A stretch of DNA of 64,000 nucleotides from Patiria miniata. Its lineage: Eukaryota; Echinodermata; Asteroidea; Valvatida; Asterinidae. Every line of letters begins with the position of its first letter. The stretch's first letter is position 1. Shown here in pieces: positions 1 to 11,700 of this stretch. The position numbers and the translations under genes were made by a program. The notes beneath the pieces are model-generated. The model saw only the letters and a list, made by a program, of their open reading frames with translations, was not told the DNA's origin and did not search any database. The DNA is taken from contig NW_024037074.1 of assembly GCF_015706575.1 (NCBI RefSeq), positions 14,807,334-14,871,333 of the forward strand. Direction: 5' to 3'.

Positions 1-661
1 ATAGAATTATGAAGTGGAACCATGTCCCTAGATATAATCTAAGAACAATCAAAAGGAAAGACAGTTAATTAATGATGTGATGTAATCACTACTGATACTT
101 TTACATCATGTTCAGAAGCATGTCCTAAACATTTTGTTTCTGTGAGGAACTTGCCGCACGATTCTCCATGTCACGTAGTCTCATTTCCTGTCGTTCGTTT
201 TTTTCTGGAGGCCCTGGTAATATTGTCGGATCTGATTGGGCGTACGTGCACAGAAAATAGCCGTGTCTCAATCGAGGCAGTCGTCGTTAGAAGTAATAAA
301 TTAGTCGTTATTGAAACATGTACCCACACTATACCATCGGTTTGACTCGGGTGTCACTCTGACGACCAAGCGGCACTTTTTCTTTTCCCGCCGACGTGAC
401 TCGCGGAGCAATTACCGATACAGTAAGAGTCTTTTAGTTGGCATGGCAACGATCCCTATTCATTTCGAGAAGACGCTTGATGGATCCGGCAAATGGCGTT
501 AAAATTTAACCCGGGATAAATATTTTGTGCTTTGGGTGGAAATTGTGGTCCTACAACTTGTGCATTGAAAATGTACGTGGTAATAACAGCGCGGTTGTGT
601 GTAGGCGTATTTTGATGGTTCGTTCTTAGAGTACAGACCAATTCGGGCAATTATATTACGA

Positions 662-771
662 AGGCCCCCTTCTATGGCGAAAACATTGTGTTATGGCTGT
701 TAAGATAATCCGTCACGTGACAGTTACTTTGTACTCTGGCGTGCATAATGTTTCTCCATTAAAGGGGGCCT
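662..771. mobile_element. Short foldback element, MITE-like
   Basis: The two ends are imperfect inverted repeats of about 29 bases. The left arm begins AGGCCCCCTTCTATGG, and the reverse complement of the right arm begins AGGCCCCCTTTAATGGA. The core carries a TCACGTGA palindrome. This shape fits a miniature inverted-repeat transposable element, a non-autonomous DNA transposon relic. No clear target-site duplication is visible, so the exact ends and the superfamily are unresolved. Confidence 0.55.
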
Positions 772-1719
772 CGTGAATGTACAGTTATAGAGGAATCAGT
801 TTCACACTCGTTTTTTCCGTAGCCGGTTTTTTTCACATCGAGGTTAATTATTGGTAGGCAATCATGATAGGCGATACTATAGTTACAATGTTTGCTGCCC
901 ATATACGCGTGTTCTAGTGTGCCTCTGTCGTCAACTCACTTCCTTCATTGGTTCAGCTGCGATCCAGACGCAGCACATTCGGCTCCGATATTTGCATATG
1001 AGAAGCAGCTCTTGTACTGTGCTGCTTTTAAAAAGTAGCGGTGCAGTTTGCGGTCTGAATACAGAATTATTTATGGTTGGGCCCCGAGGGAGAAGAACAC
1101 TCTAGATTACGAAGATACAAGAAACTGAGTCATTTATCTCAAAAACGCGACGTCAAATTTCCTGAAATATGGGTCGACATATTGAGATAATGTGTCCTTC
1201 CAGGGGGAAAATAGTTTATACTTATTCAAGATCGTTCGTTTGAACGTGACATCTTACAAAAACTAAGAAGCTAATAATTCATTTCGCAAATCGACTGACA
1301 AAGAATCAGATAAATATTATCGAGTCGCCTTGGTACACCAGTAGTAAATATTTTTGTTTCAAATAAAAATGCTTTCATCGGATGCCCCTTTTAGCTCAGG
1401 TTTGTTGTCTTAAAAGGATGAACTACCTGCATCATTATGTTGACCAATCGCTTGGAATAAGCGTACATAGCAACATTAAACAACGATACTGTTACTTTCT
1501 CAGTCTGTACAATGTAGAAAAGACCATTAGTTATAATGAGCAACCAGAATGCCTACCATAAACAGCAACAACTACATGCATGAAAATGTCAATGATATGA
1601 ATCTATAATTAAAGCAGAATTCGATTACAAATGAAAAGTAGGTTGACAAACAGCGTTGGTAAGCGTGTCCATTAACGCTGAGCTTTTAGTAAAGGCTTCG
1701 GTGCATGGTCAGAAAAGGG

Positions 1720-1865
1720 ATGGTGAACGTGGTGAGACTCCTGATGTGTGTGTTAATGTTGATGATCTAGTGGTGAAAATGGTGATATTGCTGAGATGAT
1801 GGTGTAAACGAAGATGATATTTATGATGAGGAAAATGATGACGATGTAGGAAATGAAGACAATGA
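1720..1865. repeat. Degenerate GATGATG/GGTGAT simple repeat
   Basis: Irregular runs of GATGAT, GGTGA and GATGATG units dominate this stretch and no reading frame spans it. It looks like a decayed microsatellite. Confidence 0.5.
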
Positions 1866-2857
1866 CAGAGTAGCATGAAACGCCTCATTTGATGAGGATA
1901 TTAAATCGTTAATTATACGGGTTTCCGATCAAAACAGGATAAAATGTATGGAAAATCCATTAGTTGTATCTTCTGTAATGGGTCACCCTATATGAAAAGA
2001 ATAGCGGCCTGTGGTTTAATGTGCTTCATTGAATGACTCACGGCCATATGGCATAGGGCCCGTTTAAAAATTAATATTTTATTGTCTCTAAAGCCCTATA
2101 TATATACTTACTGATATTACGTCCTCTGCACTGTGTAAGTGCACACACACGTGTCTAATAAATATCACCTATAGACATGATGGCAAATATACTCAGAGAA
2201 TTGATAATTCATAATAGCAGTGTGTGTTGATCATTGTGGCGTTATGCAAACATAGTTCTGCGAACCGCTGTTCAAACAATCATCACCACTATGGCTCTGA
2301 AATAATATAAGAAAGTTAATTCAATTTCCAGATGATTATATTATATTTACGGGTCGTGTGCAATGTAGCAGTATATTACGTGTGAGTAATTCAGACGTCC
2401 CTTATCCGAATGGATATTCGATAGTTTTGCATTCGTATTGGGAAAGGGCAGTTTGATAAGTTGCTTCACTGGACACACTACTATCTCCGAAATCTACCAT
2501 CGTCAGAATACAGACCCAACTGTCTTTCTGTATATGGAAAGGAAACAGTCGATAACGAGTTAACTTTTATCACAAAATTTATCTGTATACTTGATACCTT
2601 CCAATCTGGGTGCAATTTCTTCAGCGAAGAATCCCCGCTATAGGGGGCCTATAGCAGATAAATTGTTGTAACGGTAAGCGTATTCCAGGGGTATGACGGG
2701 AAATTATGGCTGCATGCTTACATTATTCTGTGCTTACTGGGTGAGTGTGTAATTGCTATGCTATTGCTGTAAGCTCTGAAGTATTGTGGTCATAAGCGCA
2801 GAATTCCGTGGTTAGCAGAACTAAGACGTCAAACTCATCTTCTTTTATTCTCCACAG

Positions 2858-2887
2858 TAGGCAGCCAATCGGATGTCGGAAAGATGA
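2858..2887 (+). promoter_or_regulatory. Short 5' UTR segment with an upstream ORF overlapping the sulfotransferase A start
   Basis: A pyrimidine-rich acceptor ending in CAG at 2857 opens the exon. A four-codon upstream ORF (ATG TCG GAA AGA TGA, 2873-2887) ends in a TGA that shares bases with the main ATG (2884-2886), giving the stop-start overlap ATGA. Known behaviour of such overlaps makes reinitiation or leaky scanning a plausible control on translation. The arrangement is directly visible; any effect is inferred. Confidence 0.6.
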
Positions 2888-5800
2888 CGTCACGTTCCAG
2901 ACTCTCCGTCCTTATACTGATGCTCGTCCTGACGTTGCTGAGTATCCTGGCGTACTTGCAGAGTCCGCTCCAAATTGGTCTTACCAAGAACATTGTCGTC
3001 GGTAAGGACACTTGTGCCAGTTAACCCAGTTTTCGTATTCCCGATGCTTTGGTTTCTTGGTCAAAAAGGACGAAGCTTTTTACCTACAAAAAATAGCTGA
3101 AATCCTGAGTATATTCCCTACGATTTGTCGTGTTTGTGTGCAATAAAAACACCACAGTTTGACTCATTCTAAATGGTGGTTACAAACGATTCCTGGGGCC
3201 GTAATAATTTGGTACTTAAAGATACAGTTAATAAAGTTTTAGATAAACAGAAAATCAACAAATCGGTTGGTCCTTCAGATGCTTCGCAAGACACCTTGTA
3301 CAATAGTCAACTACAACCCATTAATAGTGTATACGTTCCTTGATGATAAAATGTCACTTGAGAGTGTAATCGTATAATTCAGATTGAAATTCGATACATT
3401 AAAATGTCAATGACTTCTCAGGGTGCGTATATAAAGTTAATGTATTTTCCTGGTCATCATTATTATGCAGTGTTGTAGTCGGTATTTTCCCGAGTCCCCA
3501 AGTAAAGTGTACAACAAGGTTGAGAATTGATTCAGTAACCTTGAACTCAATAACCAAGTTTATTCATACGTCGACTGAGTATTCTGCATTGACAGAAACA
3601 TTTGGAAACCAAGTGGACAGTTGAATGTTTTTTGAAGAACGCTATCCCTTGTTCCATTTGCAAAACATAGACCCGGGTTTCAGCAAAGCTTTTTGTCCAG
3701 ATACGTAGATTAACTCATATACCCATAATCAAAAACCTACTACTCAGACGACACTGCGTGCTGGTTCAGGATAAATCCACACCGTCTTATTTTTCAGAAT
3801 GATGACTCGACTTCAGTATGCATGTTGTGCATGGAATGCATAAAAAAAATACACCAGCCTTATTGAAAATGTACCCTACCTGCACTTGGGCTGTTCACAG
3901 TAATTGTGACACCACCTGACCCGACCTGTGCATGACTCAGGATGGAGTGGGCTGGGGTTGATTTCCCTCTTGTTCTGAGTCTAGTCGTGACAATTCTGGT
4001 ACAACTACAACAACAGGATTACCTTCATCAGAATAATCAGATTCATGTGTGCTAGACAATTGTTGTAGTCATATAGGAAATCGGTATAGGCCTACATGTT
4101 CGTGGTACTTATATTGCAAGGTGCATGTTTAGTTAGTTTTAGTTCAGTAATAAGCTCTTTATGCCCCTTTCCCCCCTCTTATTGATGTTATTGCTTTGCC
4201 TGCCTGCTTTCTTTTGACTACATTTTGTATGGTGGTTTAAACGCATATTATTGTAATGCAGTTCGTCTTTCTTTTTTTAATGAAAAAAAGGGTTATTGTC
4301 ATATCGGGTTTTTTTTTTTTTTTTAATTTGACACACACACCATGCTACGAAGATAATAATAACCAAGAATAGATAAAAACAACCGAAATAGCCAAACATT
4401 GCATTTATTAGATATGAAGTCAGTATGTTACTTATGCTTTTGAAATCCACCTCAACGCCTCAGTTTCAGTTGTGTTTTTTCCCCTTCAAAAATCAGTCTC
4501 TTTTTGGCGGCAATATGAGGAAATGCGAAAAATAGAAAACCAAATTTATTGTCACATTGTACTGACACAGGAAGTGTTGTCTTGTTTATGCAGGGAATTT
4601 CCCGCCACGTCAGAGGCATCTAAATGACATTGCAAGGACGACACTGCCACAAGACATGCTGGGCAACAGCACGGTAAGTATCAATTATCGTCTCGTCTCA
4701 ATCTCAATGAGGACATTCAATTTCTTAATGATCTCACTGATTGCCTGACTCAAAGACTGACTGTCGCTTGTGAACCGGGCAGTGCTATCGTATAGGGTCA
4801 CCCCGCAACGCCAATAAATGGGATAAATCCGGCCCATTGTGTAGATCAGATACATGGGAGACTTCCAGTGAATAAACATTCTGAATCGATTGAATAGATG
4901 AAGGATCTGGGGTGAGCTTTACGAGGCGTCCCTGGTCGTGTTCATGGTAAACGAGGAGATCGATCACTATTGAAGCCTGCGCAGACCTCTTGGCTATGAG
5001 AATGAAAAAAATGAAGACCACCTCCTACCTGACAATTCGTTCGATCGAAGGAAGATAAAAATGAAAGAAAAGAGACTTGATCACAGAAAACTTGTAGAAT
5101 AATTTGGGGCATTTAACTCGTGCAGATCGTGGTTAATTCTGCAGGTTGTGGGTTCGAGTCCAGCCTGGGGTTGTGGTGTGTGTGCCCTAGGCCGAGTGAG
5201 CAAGGCACTTTTTTTGTCACTTATTGCTTCTCCAAACCCAGATGGGTATTTGAGAGGGCAGAGATGATTATTGTGGTTGATTCTAGCTGCTTTGCGCCGA
5301 AATGGCAGCATCGAGCTGTATACTCCCCAGGGAGCTGAGATGGTATTTGGAATGTTTATTGGCCCAATGATCAGGGATAATAATTTACTTAAAGGCGCTT
5401 TTATCTTAGCTAAAAGCGCCATTATAAATACCCGTTATTAAAATATTATTATAATTAGATTAGTGCAACCATATAATGTTCTTTGTGTTTTATATTTTTA
5501 TATCAGGATGAGGACGTTTCCAGAACTATTTTTAATATCGACAAAGACAAAACAGCCCGTCCAACCGAAGACTTGATGGTCAAAAAAAGCGAAGAACAAA
5601 GGACACGAAAATCAGTTCTTCATGAAGCTTGTAAACATTATGATAAGCAGACCAACTGGTACTCGCAGATGAGAATACCCCCAAACATTATAGTGGACGA
5701 TGCCCACAAAGTTGTCTACTGCTCCGTGCCCAAAGTAGCCTGTACCAGCTGGAAAAAAGTCTTCCTCGTTTTAAACAAATCCTTCAAAAATACATCGGAA

Positions 5801-6430
5801 ATCTCGCAGTATTTCGCCAACCGGGATGGGCAGAAGATGCTGATCAGATTGAAGGATCTCCCTGATGCAGACATCAACAGGATACTGAAATCTTACACCA
5901 AGTTCCTGTTCGCCAGGCATCCATTCTCGCGAGTGCTTTCGGCGTTTAGGAACAAATTGGATCCGGAGTCTACCTTTGAGAGAGCCGAGATCTGGCAGCG
6001 GACGGTAGGCAAACGGATTCTGGATGAATACCGCGAGAGTCGCAAGGCTGGTGCTCCTTTTGACTTGACATTTGAAGAGTTCATCAGATATCTGACTGAC
6101 CCAGAGGTACCGCGTAAAAAGTCCAGCAATAAACACTGGTCGCGAATCTATGACCAGTGCCTGCCATGTGACATTGACTATGACGTCATCGGTAAGTTTG
6201 AAACCTTGAACGAGGACAGTGAATACATCTTGAGGCTCATTCACGCCGATGACGTCATCTTCCCGGGTTCAGACTCCAGTAGCCCCACGGGGAGTTCCAA
6301 CCAAACTCGGCTAGAGTCTTACTACAAAGGAGTTCCACTTGTCGACCTACAAAACCTGTACCAAAGGTTTAAGATTGATTTCGACATATTTGGCTATGAA
6401 CCGCCTACTCTTGCGTTCAAGGGAAGTTAA
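2884..6430 (+). CDS. Carbohydrate sulfotransferase, HNK-1ST/CHST10-11 family (sulfotransferase A), 3 exons
   Basis: Predicted type II Golgi enzyme that transfers sulfate from PAPS to a glycan. Coding exons 2884-3001, 4594-4673 and 5507-6430 join in frame to 373 residues, with GT donors and AG acceptors throughout. Exon 1 encodes a short basic N-terminus and a hydrophobic signal anchor (about residues 8-25). Exon 2 encodes a stem ending in the sequon NST. Exon 3 encodes the catalytic domain. The 5'-phosphosulfate loop reads PKVACTSW (141-148), and the 3'-phosphate site reads ARHPFSRVLSAFRNK (202-216), retaining the family's R, P, R, S and R. Further N-glycosylation sequons include NKS, NTS and NQT. 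Length matches the family (about 340-420). The loop resembles chondroitin 4-O-sulfotransferases (CHST11-13) more than CHST10, but the acceptor sugar cannot be read from sequence. The start is the ATG just before the signal anchor, 26 bases after a splice acceptor; a short upstream ORF overlaps it. A possible AATAAA lies at 6864-6869. Confidence 0.9.
5104..5345 (+). mobile_element. tRNA-derived SINE copy
   Basis: A polymerase III B box, GGTTCGAGTCC, is exact at 5151-5161. It is followed by a body with GCCCTAGGCCGAGTGAGCAA, then a CACTT and an AACCCAGATGGGTA motif. The same body order recurs at 7033-7262 and in part at 44728-44800, so these belong to one SINE superfamily. The A box is degraded. 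The copy sits in the second intron of sulfotransferase A. Confidence 0.65.
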
Positions 6431-8796
6431 CATCACGTGTTTAATATGCATTCCTATAAATAGCACAGTGTGTGACTGCAGAGATTTACTGACCGAAATT
6501 ATGGGCGAACGTTGAGAAACGTTATTGATCCTTCCTGAAACACTAGACAAAAACCAATCTATAGGTTATACCATGCGATAGCCGCGTGATCTCACCACAA
6601 TCCAAATTGTTGCTACTATAATGCCAAGCAAGTTTCTACGATGGCCAACGTCTGACGTCATTATTGCATTGAAATGTTGTTTTGTAATTTGGTTGATATT
6701 ATTCCGTGATTAATATGCATGTGACGTCATAGTGACGGAATGGGCAGTTGGCTCATTTCACCAAGTTGAAGCACTGTCGAAGGAACGATCTTGTTCGGGT
6801 CAGTAATTTACATGTGACCAACAAAATTGTGTCATGTGATAGTTTGTCTCAACTTACTCGCCAAATAAATATTGGTCCTCTGGTGTCACTTACCCAAAGA
6901 GAAATGTTTGCTTTTAGAGACTATATTTTTACATATATTTTTATCCATGTATAAAGCAACAAGTGAAGAAATGACGAAATGCTTACATTTATCATATTAA
7001 TGCGATGGCGATAGCTACAAATATTTCCAGTTTGGCCCGTGTGGTCTAGCGGTGGAGCACAGGATTCATGATCGTGAGGTTGTGGGTTTGAGCTCCGCCG
7101 TGGCCATGCGTGTTGTGCCCTTGAGTAAGGCGCTTCACCTCAATTACTCCTCTCAACCCAGGTGTTAAATGGGTACCGGCATTATTCAATGCTGGGAAGG
7201 TAACAGACTTGCTGTAGAGGAGTTGTGGCGACCCCCCCCCCCCTCCCACAGCAGCTTATGAGTCTGGCCCAATCGCTAATGAAAGAGAGATGGGCACTCC
7301 GTTCCTGTTAACACAGGTTCGTCCCCTAATCTCCAGGTGATACCGTTTGAATAACTTAATATACAATGCTCCCAATTTCTGTGAAATATTGTCTTTGTAA
7401 GGTGAAATAACATGTACGGTAAGCTTGATGCAACCACGGGTTGAAATCAACTTTCATTATTTTTATTGTCCCGACTTCACGTCTTTTAGTCAAGTCTTCC
7501 GCTTCCAATGAAAGTTCAGATCAGATTAAAAAAAAATGCATTTAATGAGAAATGTATATTTTCGATTGAAACTATTTTTGTAATTACATCAGTGTAGTTT
7601 ATAACGTTTATATGATTGCACTTGTCGATGGTGTGATTTCGGGGGAAAAGAAATTAAATTTTATGTCAAAAAATTCCCGCAAACATTGAGAAAGGGTGAT
7701 TTTCCTCGTCCGTCATCATTTACACAGTGACGCAGTTTTGCGATTTTAGCATCGGACATTAATTTTAATGGTTTGTATTTTGCACCTTGTAACCCATCAG
7801 TATTTATGGCAATTCCTTACCAGAAGTGCAGGAAAAGAATGACATTTCGAAGGATTTTATTTATTTATTTAATATTTTGAATTCGTTTGCTGTGTTTCTC
7901 CATGACAAAGTATACAAGTTTGTGTTGAACCTCTTTTATTTCTTTCCTTCATTTTTTGGGGGTTTCTGTTGGGTGTTGCCGGGATGTGTTGGCTACAGTA
8001 CTCTTAAACCTGTAGGTACATTGGATATTGGCAATGGCTCATAGTTTGCTTTCTTTTGTTTTTAAATAAAATTATGCTGCTAATTATATCACTGCCTTAA
8101 TAAATGACAATAAATAATATGCAAATCAAATGAAAAAATGTATGCAAACATAAAAGTTCTTTTATTGGTTTAATCATGCTAGGAGTGCTGGGATCCTTTG
8201 GGTTGGTCGGGAGTTTTTGGCAAAGGATTATCTCAATGACAAGGCATTCACAATCTTGATGCACTTGCTTTTGAAGCTTTCAAAGAGAAACCCGCCCCCC
8301 GCCCCCCTTCAGAACTTTGATGCGAGACGTCCGTGCTTGGAATCTCACCCACGGACCATTATGTTGATACCACTGAAACGTCACGCTTGAATTTTGCTTT
8401 CTTAATTACTTCCGTTTTGGATTTATACCAGGATTAGTAAAATTGTTATTTTTTTCGACTCGATATTAGTACGCTCAATTTACTTTAAAAAAAGAGTATT
8501 TAATCGTTGAGGGCGTTCTTTTACAGTTTGTTGAGGGCACAGAGGGCGCCCTATGAAAACAACAGTAGGCTGGCACCTTGCACTCGGTATTTTCAATGCT
8601 CGATATCCGTACAGAATTCAGGGAATCAAACACCTTTACTTACTGCACAATTTTGTACATTCACTCAATGCCATGAATGCTGTACTGACACGTCACAGTT
8701 CACCCGAATTTCGTGTGTTTCTGTAGAGCCACGTGTTGAAATGAAAGCTTGGAGTTGTTGAATTCAACACAATAGGCGAAGTGCCCCTTTGTACCT
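6431..8796. other. Intergenic stretch between sulfotransferase A and SLC35B1
   Basis: It holds the presumed 3' UTR of the upstream gene, with an AATAAA at 6864-6869, one SINE (7033-7262) and several C-rich runs. No exon-like reading frame was recognised. The promoter of SLC35B1 should lie toward its right end, but no TATA box or other clear element was identified. Confidence 0.5.
7033..7262 (+). mobile_element. tRNA-derived SINE copy
   Basis: An A-box-like TGGTCTAGCGGTGGAGC and a B-box-like GGGTTTGAGCTCC, spaced as in a tRNA, form the head. The body reads GTGCCCTTGAGTAAGGCGCT, then ACCTCAATTACTCC and AACCCAGGTGTTAAATGGGT, matching the related copy at 5104-5345. A run of C closes the copy. 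It is intergenic and has no coding capacity, as expected for a SINE. Confidence 0.7.
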
Positions 8797-11700
8797 ATGA
8801 GTAAGTTGGATCCACACACTGTGGTCTCCATTGCTTCAGATGCAGTAGAAACTCAAAAGTTTAGACCGGAAGTAAGTAATTCCGATCGCCGTCCGGCTTC
8901 TTCCGAACTCAACGACAATATGTTGCGTCCAAACGAAGGCTCAGTCCAAGCGCTCATTGTATGTTTTGTGGGAATCTTTGTGTGCTATTTCTACTATGGA
9001 ATTCTGCAGGAAAAGATGTAAGTATGGTAAAGCATTTGTGAGGAAATAATCGGAGTAATTGCAGAATACCCCGCCACTCGGAAATACACCCCTAAATTCT
9101 CTGGCTACGAGGTTGGAATCACTGGAAAAGAAACAGTTCAAGTCCATGCCAGCTATGCGGATACTGAGTGGGGGTCCATTATTTGAGAACGAAGCAACAC
9201 AAAAGGAACGGGAGTTGCTGAAAAAAAATTCTAAGTCCAAACCAACCACCCTGTTGGCGGCTACGAGGCTACGGAGTGGGAGTCCCCTTGAATATGCTTG
9301 AGAACGAAGCAACACAAAAGGAATGGGAGTTGCTGAAAAAATTCTAAGTCCAAACCAACTACCCTGTTGGCGGCTACGCGGTTACGAAGTGGGAGTGCAA
9401 TGGAGCATGACGCATAGTACATACAAGTAGCGCTGAGAATGTTTATTGAGGTCAACCAACCGTGACCTCGTAGCCGGCTACGAGGTGGATAGATTGAGTG
9501 GCGGGGTATTCTGCAATTGTGCCAAATAATCTATCATTATTGTGGAATTAATATTAATAATAAAATTGATTCCGTCTGGCAAAAGTGGCATGTCTGGTAA
9601 AACCAGTAGAAAGAATTCCATATATACGGACATCATTGTTTTCAATATTTTTGAAGCGCCAAAATTATACCCTAGTAATTTTAATTAGCATGATTAGTAG
9701 GGGATAAATTCTGTGTATGTACATCACTTGTTCAGTTATTCGCCTCCAAACTGATAAATTTTACCTCACGTACCTTGTGTAAACATGGAGGTTTGCTCCA
9801 TGGAAATAATAAAGGAATCTGACACTTGTTACTCTACTTCTGTTTCCTTCTTGAACACTTGGCGAAACGACAGCCTGTATATTTTCTTTTGACAGAACAA
9901 GGAGTGACTATGGCAACGGTGAGACCAAGGAACGTTTCAACTATTTCTTCTGCCTTGTACTTGTCCAGTGCATCATCAATGCTTTGTTTGCCAAATCAGG
10001 TGAGGCTTCTGCAGAGTATACTTTCATTTTTTTTTCTTTTTCAACACTGTTCATAAAACCTTTAAAAAGCTCATGATTATCCATCCTGTTATGATGTACA
10101 TATTTATGTATGTATGATCTTTTGAAAATTGCTTTGTGCACACTACAGTCAATTTGGCTTTGTTCCTGAATTCCTCCAGCCCTGCTGACTCTAGCTTCAT
10201 CTGCTGGTCCAGACTCAGACCTTGAGTGCAGACAAAATTCTTCAAATTTTCATAAGGCAAAAATAAGGTCCCTATTTCACCGGCTAAGTTTGAGGTCTCA
10301 ATGCAAATTTTAAAGGAGACTTCTCTTCAAAAGATTTGCACCTGAGAGATGCAAATTGATTTCAATTTGAAGCCAAGACTAGACTGGTATGTATCAAACT
10401 TTTTAAAAAGATTGACCCTTCAGCAGTCTGGTGGCATGTCTGTAGAGGATGTGTGGAAATAGAGATTGGTACCAGATGTTTCTTTTGAAACAATTGATTG
10501 ATGCAGTACTAAAGGGGTGTTGGACTGGTTGTTTCATATGCCAGTCTATGTTATTGTGTTGCATATTTTTACTATCTTAAGTTTTGGGTGTATTGAGAGC
10601 CCCAACTTTTCAGACTACTGCTGGTCATACACAGAGTCCATCCACCAGAATGCCTTGCATCCTTTTCAAAACAATTAGGGGACAATCCAAGAAATGATGT
10701 GCTACTTTTTAAGCCTCTTTGTTCACAAATTATTGTCTGATGTCATGTGTTCTTTTCTCAGTCTTGTTATTTAGTAAACCAGGCAAGGATACAACGACCA
10801 CCAAACTCTACGCATTGTGTTCCATCACGTACCTCGGTGCTATGGTAGCCAGTAACTCGGCTCTGAAATACGTCAGTTATCCCTTCCAGGTGCTTGGCAA
10901 ATCATGCAAGCCCATACCAGGTAATCACACACCAATCTTCATTGACATGGGGGGGGGGGGGAGGGGGGAGGCCTCATTCCCCAGTTCACAGGTCAGGGTA
11001 TAATGAACAGGGGATGAACAATGACAAAAAAAAACCACAATTTTGTTGAAACTTAAAAATGTTTTGAGTAAGATGCATGGCGGAGATACTAATGGATGAA
11101 AGGTTTGGGGAAACAACATGCGGGAATAATTTCTCAAACTAAGAGAATGGTTCTGAAACAAACTGGAGGTAGGAGCTTGACGTTCCTGTCAGTATGCTCT
11201 GACTGTCTTCAAGAGAGTGCGTAAACTTCTAAGAAAGTAGACGCATATTCTAAGTACCAAATGCGAATCGATGAAGTGTGAAATTGCATCCAATGGGGAT
11301 GCCAAGTAGCTGGGAGCCTGGAGCAAGCTTGGTGCGCCCATACCCACTGCAGTGCAACTTTTTGAAATTTATGAACAATAAATGTAAAAATAAACAATAT
11401 ATATAATACATATATTTTTGTCTTATTTCAGTCATGCTACTTGGTGTCCTCCTGGCTAGGAAGCGATATCCTCTTGTCAAATATCTGTGTGTCTTGCTGA
11501 TTGTCATTGGGGTGGCAATCTTTGTTTACAAGGATAGTAAAGCATCGTCATCGGTAACGGAAAGTTTCTTTGGATATGGAGAAATGCTTCTGGTAAGACT
11601 GATAGCCTACATGTAATTTTGTTCCTCAAAATTCAAATCATGGTAAATCCTTGGGTGTCCTAGTCCGAGTGTCAGACATTCACGTGTGCAGAGAGCCACA

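Larger units (their letters stand above)
1..2857. other. Upstream stretch without a recognisable gene
   Basis: Only short reading frames occur on either strand, none with a recognisable domain or paired splice signals. The stretch holds one small foldback element (662-771) and a GATGATG-rich patch (about 1720-1865). It should contain the promoter and any noncoding first exon of the sulfotransferase that follows, because the coding exon of that gene begins at a splice acceptor. I could not place that first exon. Confidence 0.5.

Noticed and set aside
5771-6244. 157-codon minus-strand frame
   Set aside because: Antisense shadow of the sulfotransferase A catalytic exon, whose PAPS motifs lie on the plus strand.
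5104-7262. tRNA genes at the B-box sites
   Set aside because: B boxes are good but acceptor stems do not pair, and both copies share a non-tRNA body, so they are SINEs.
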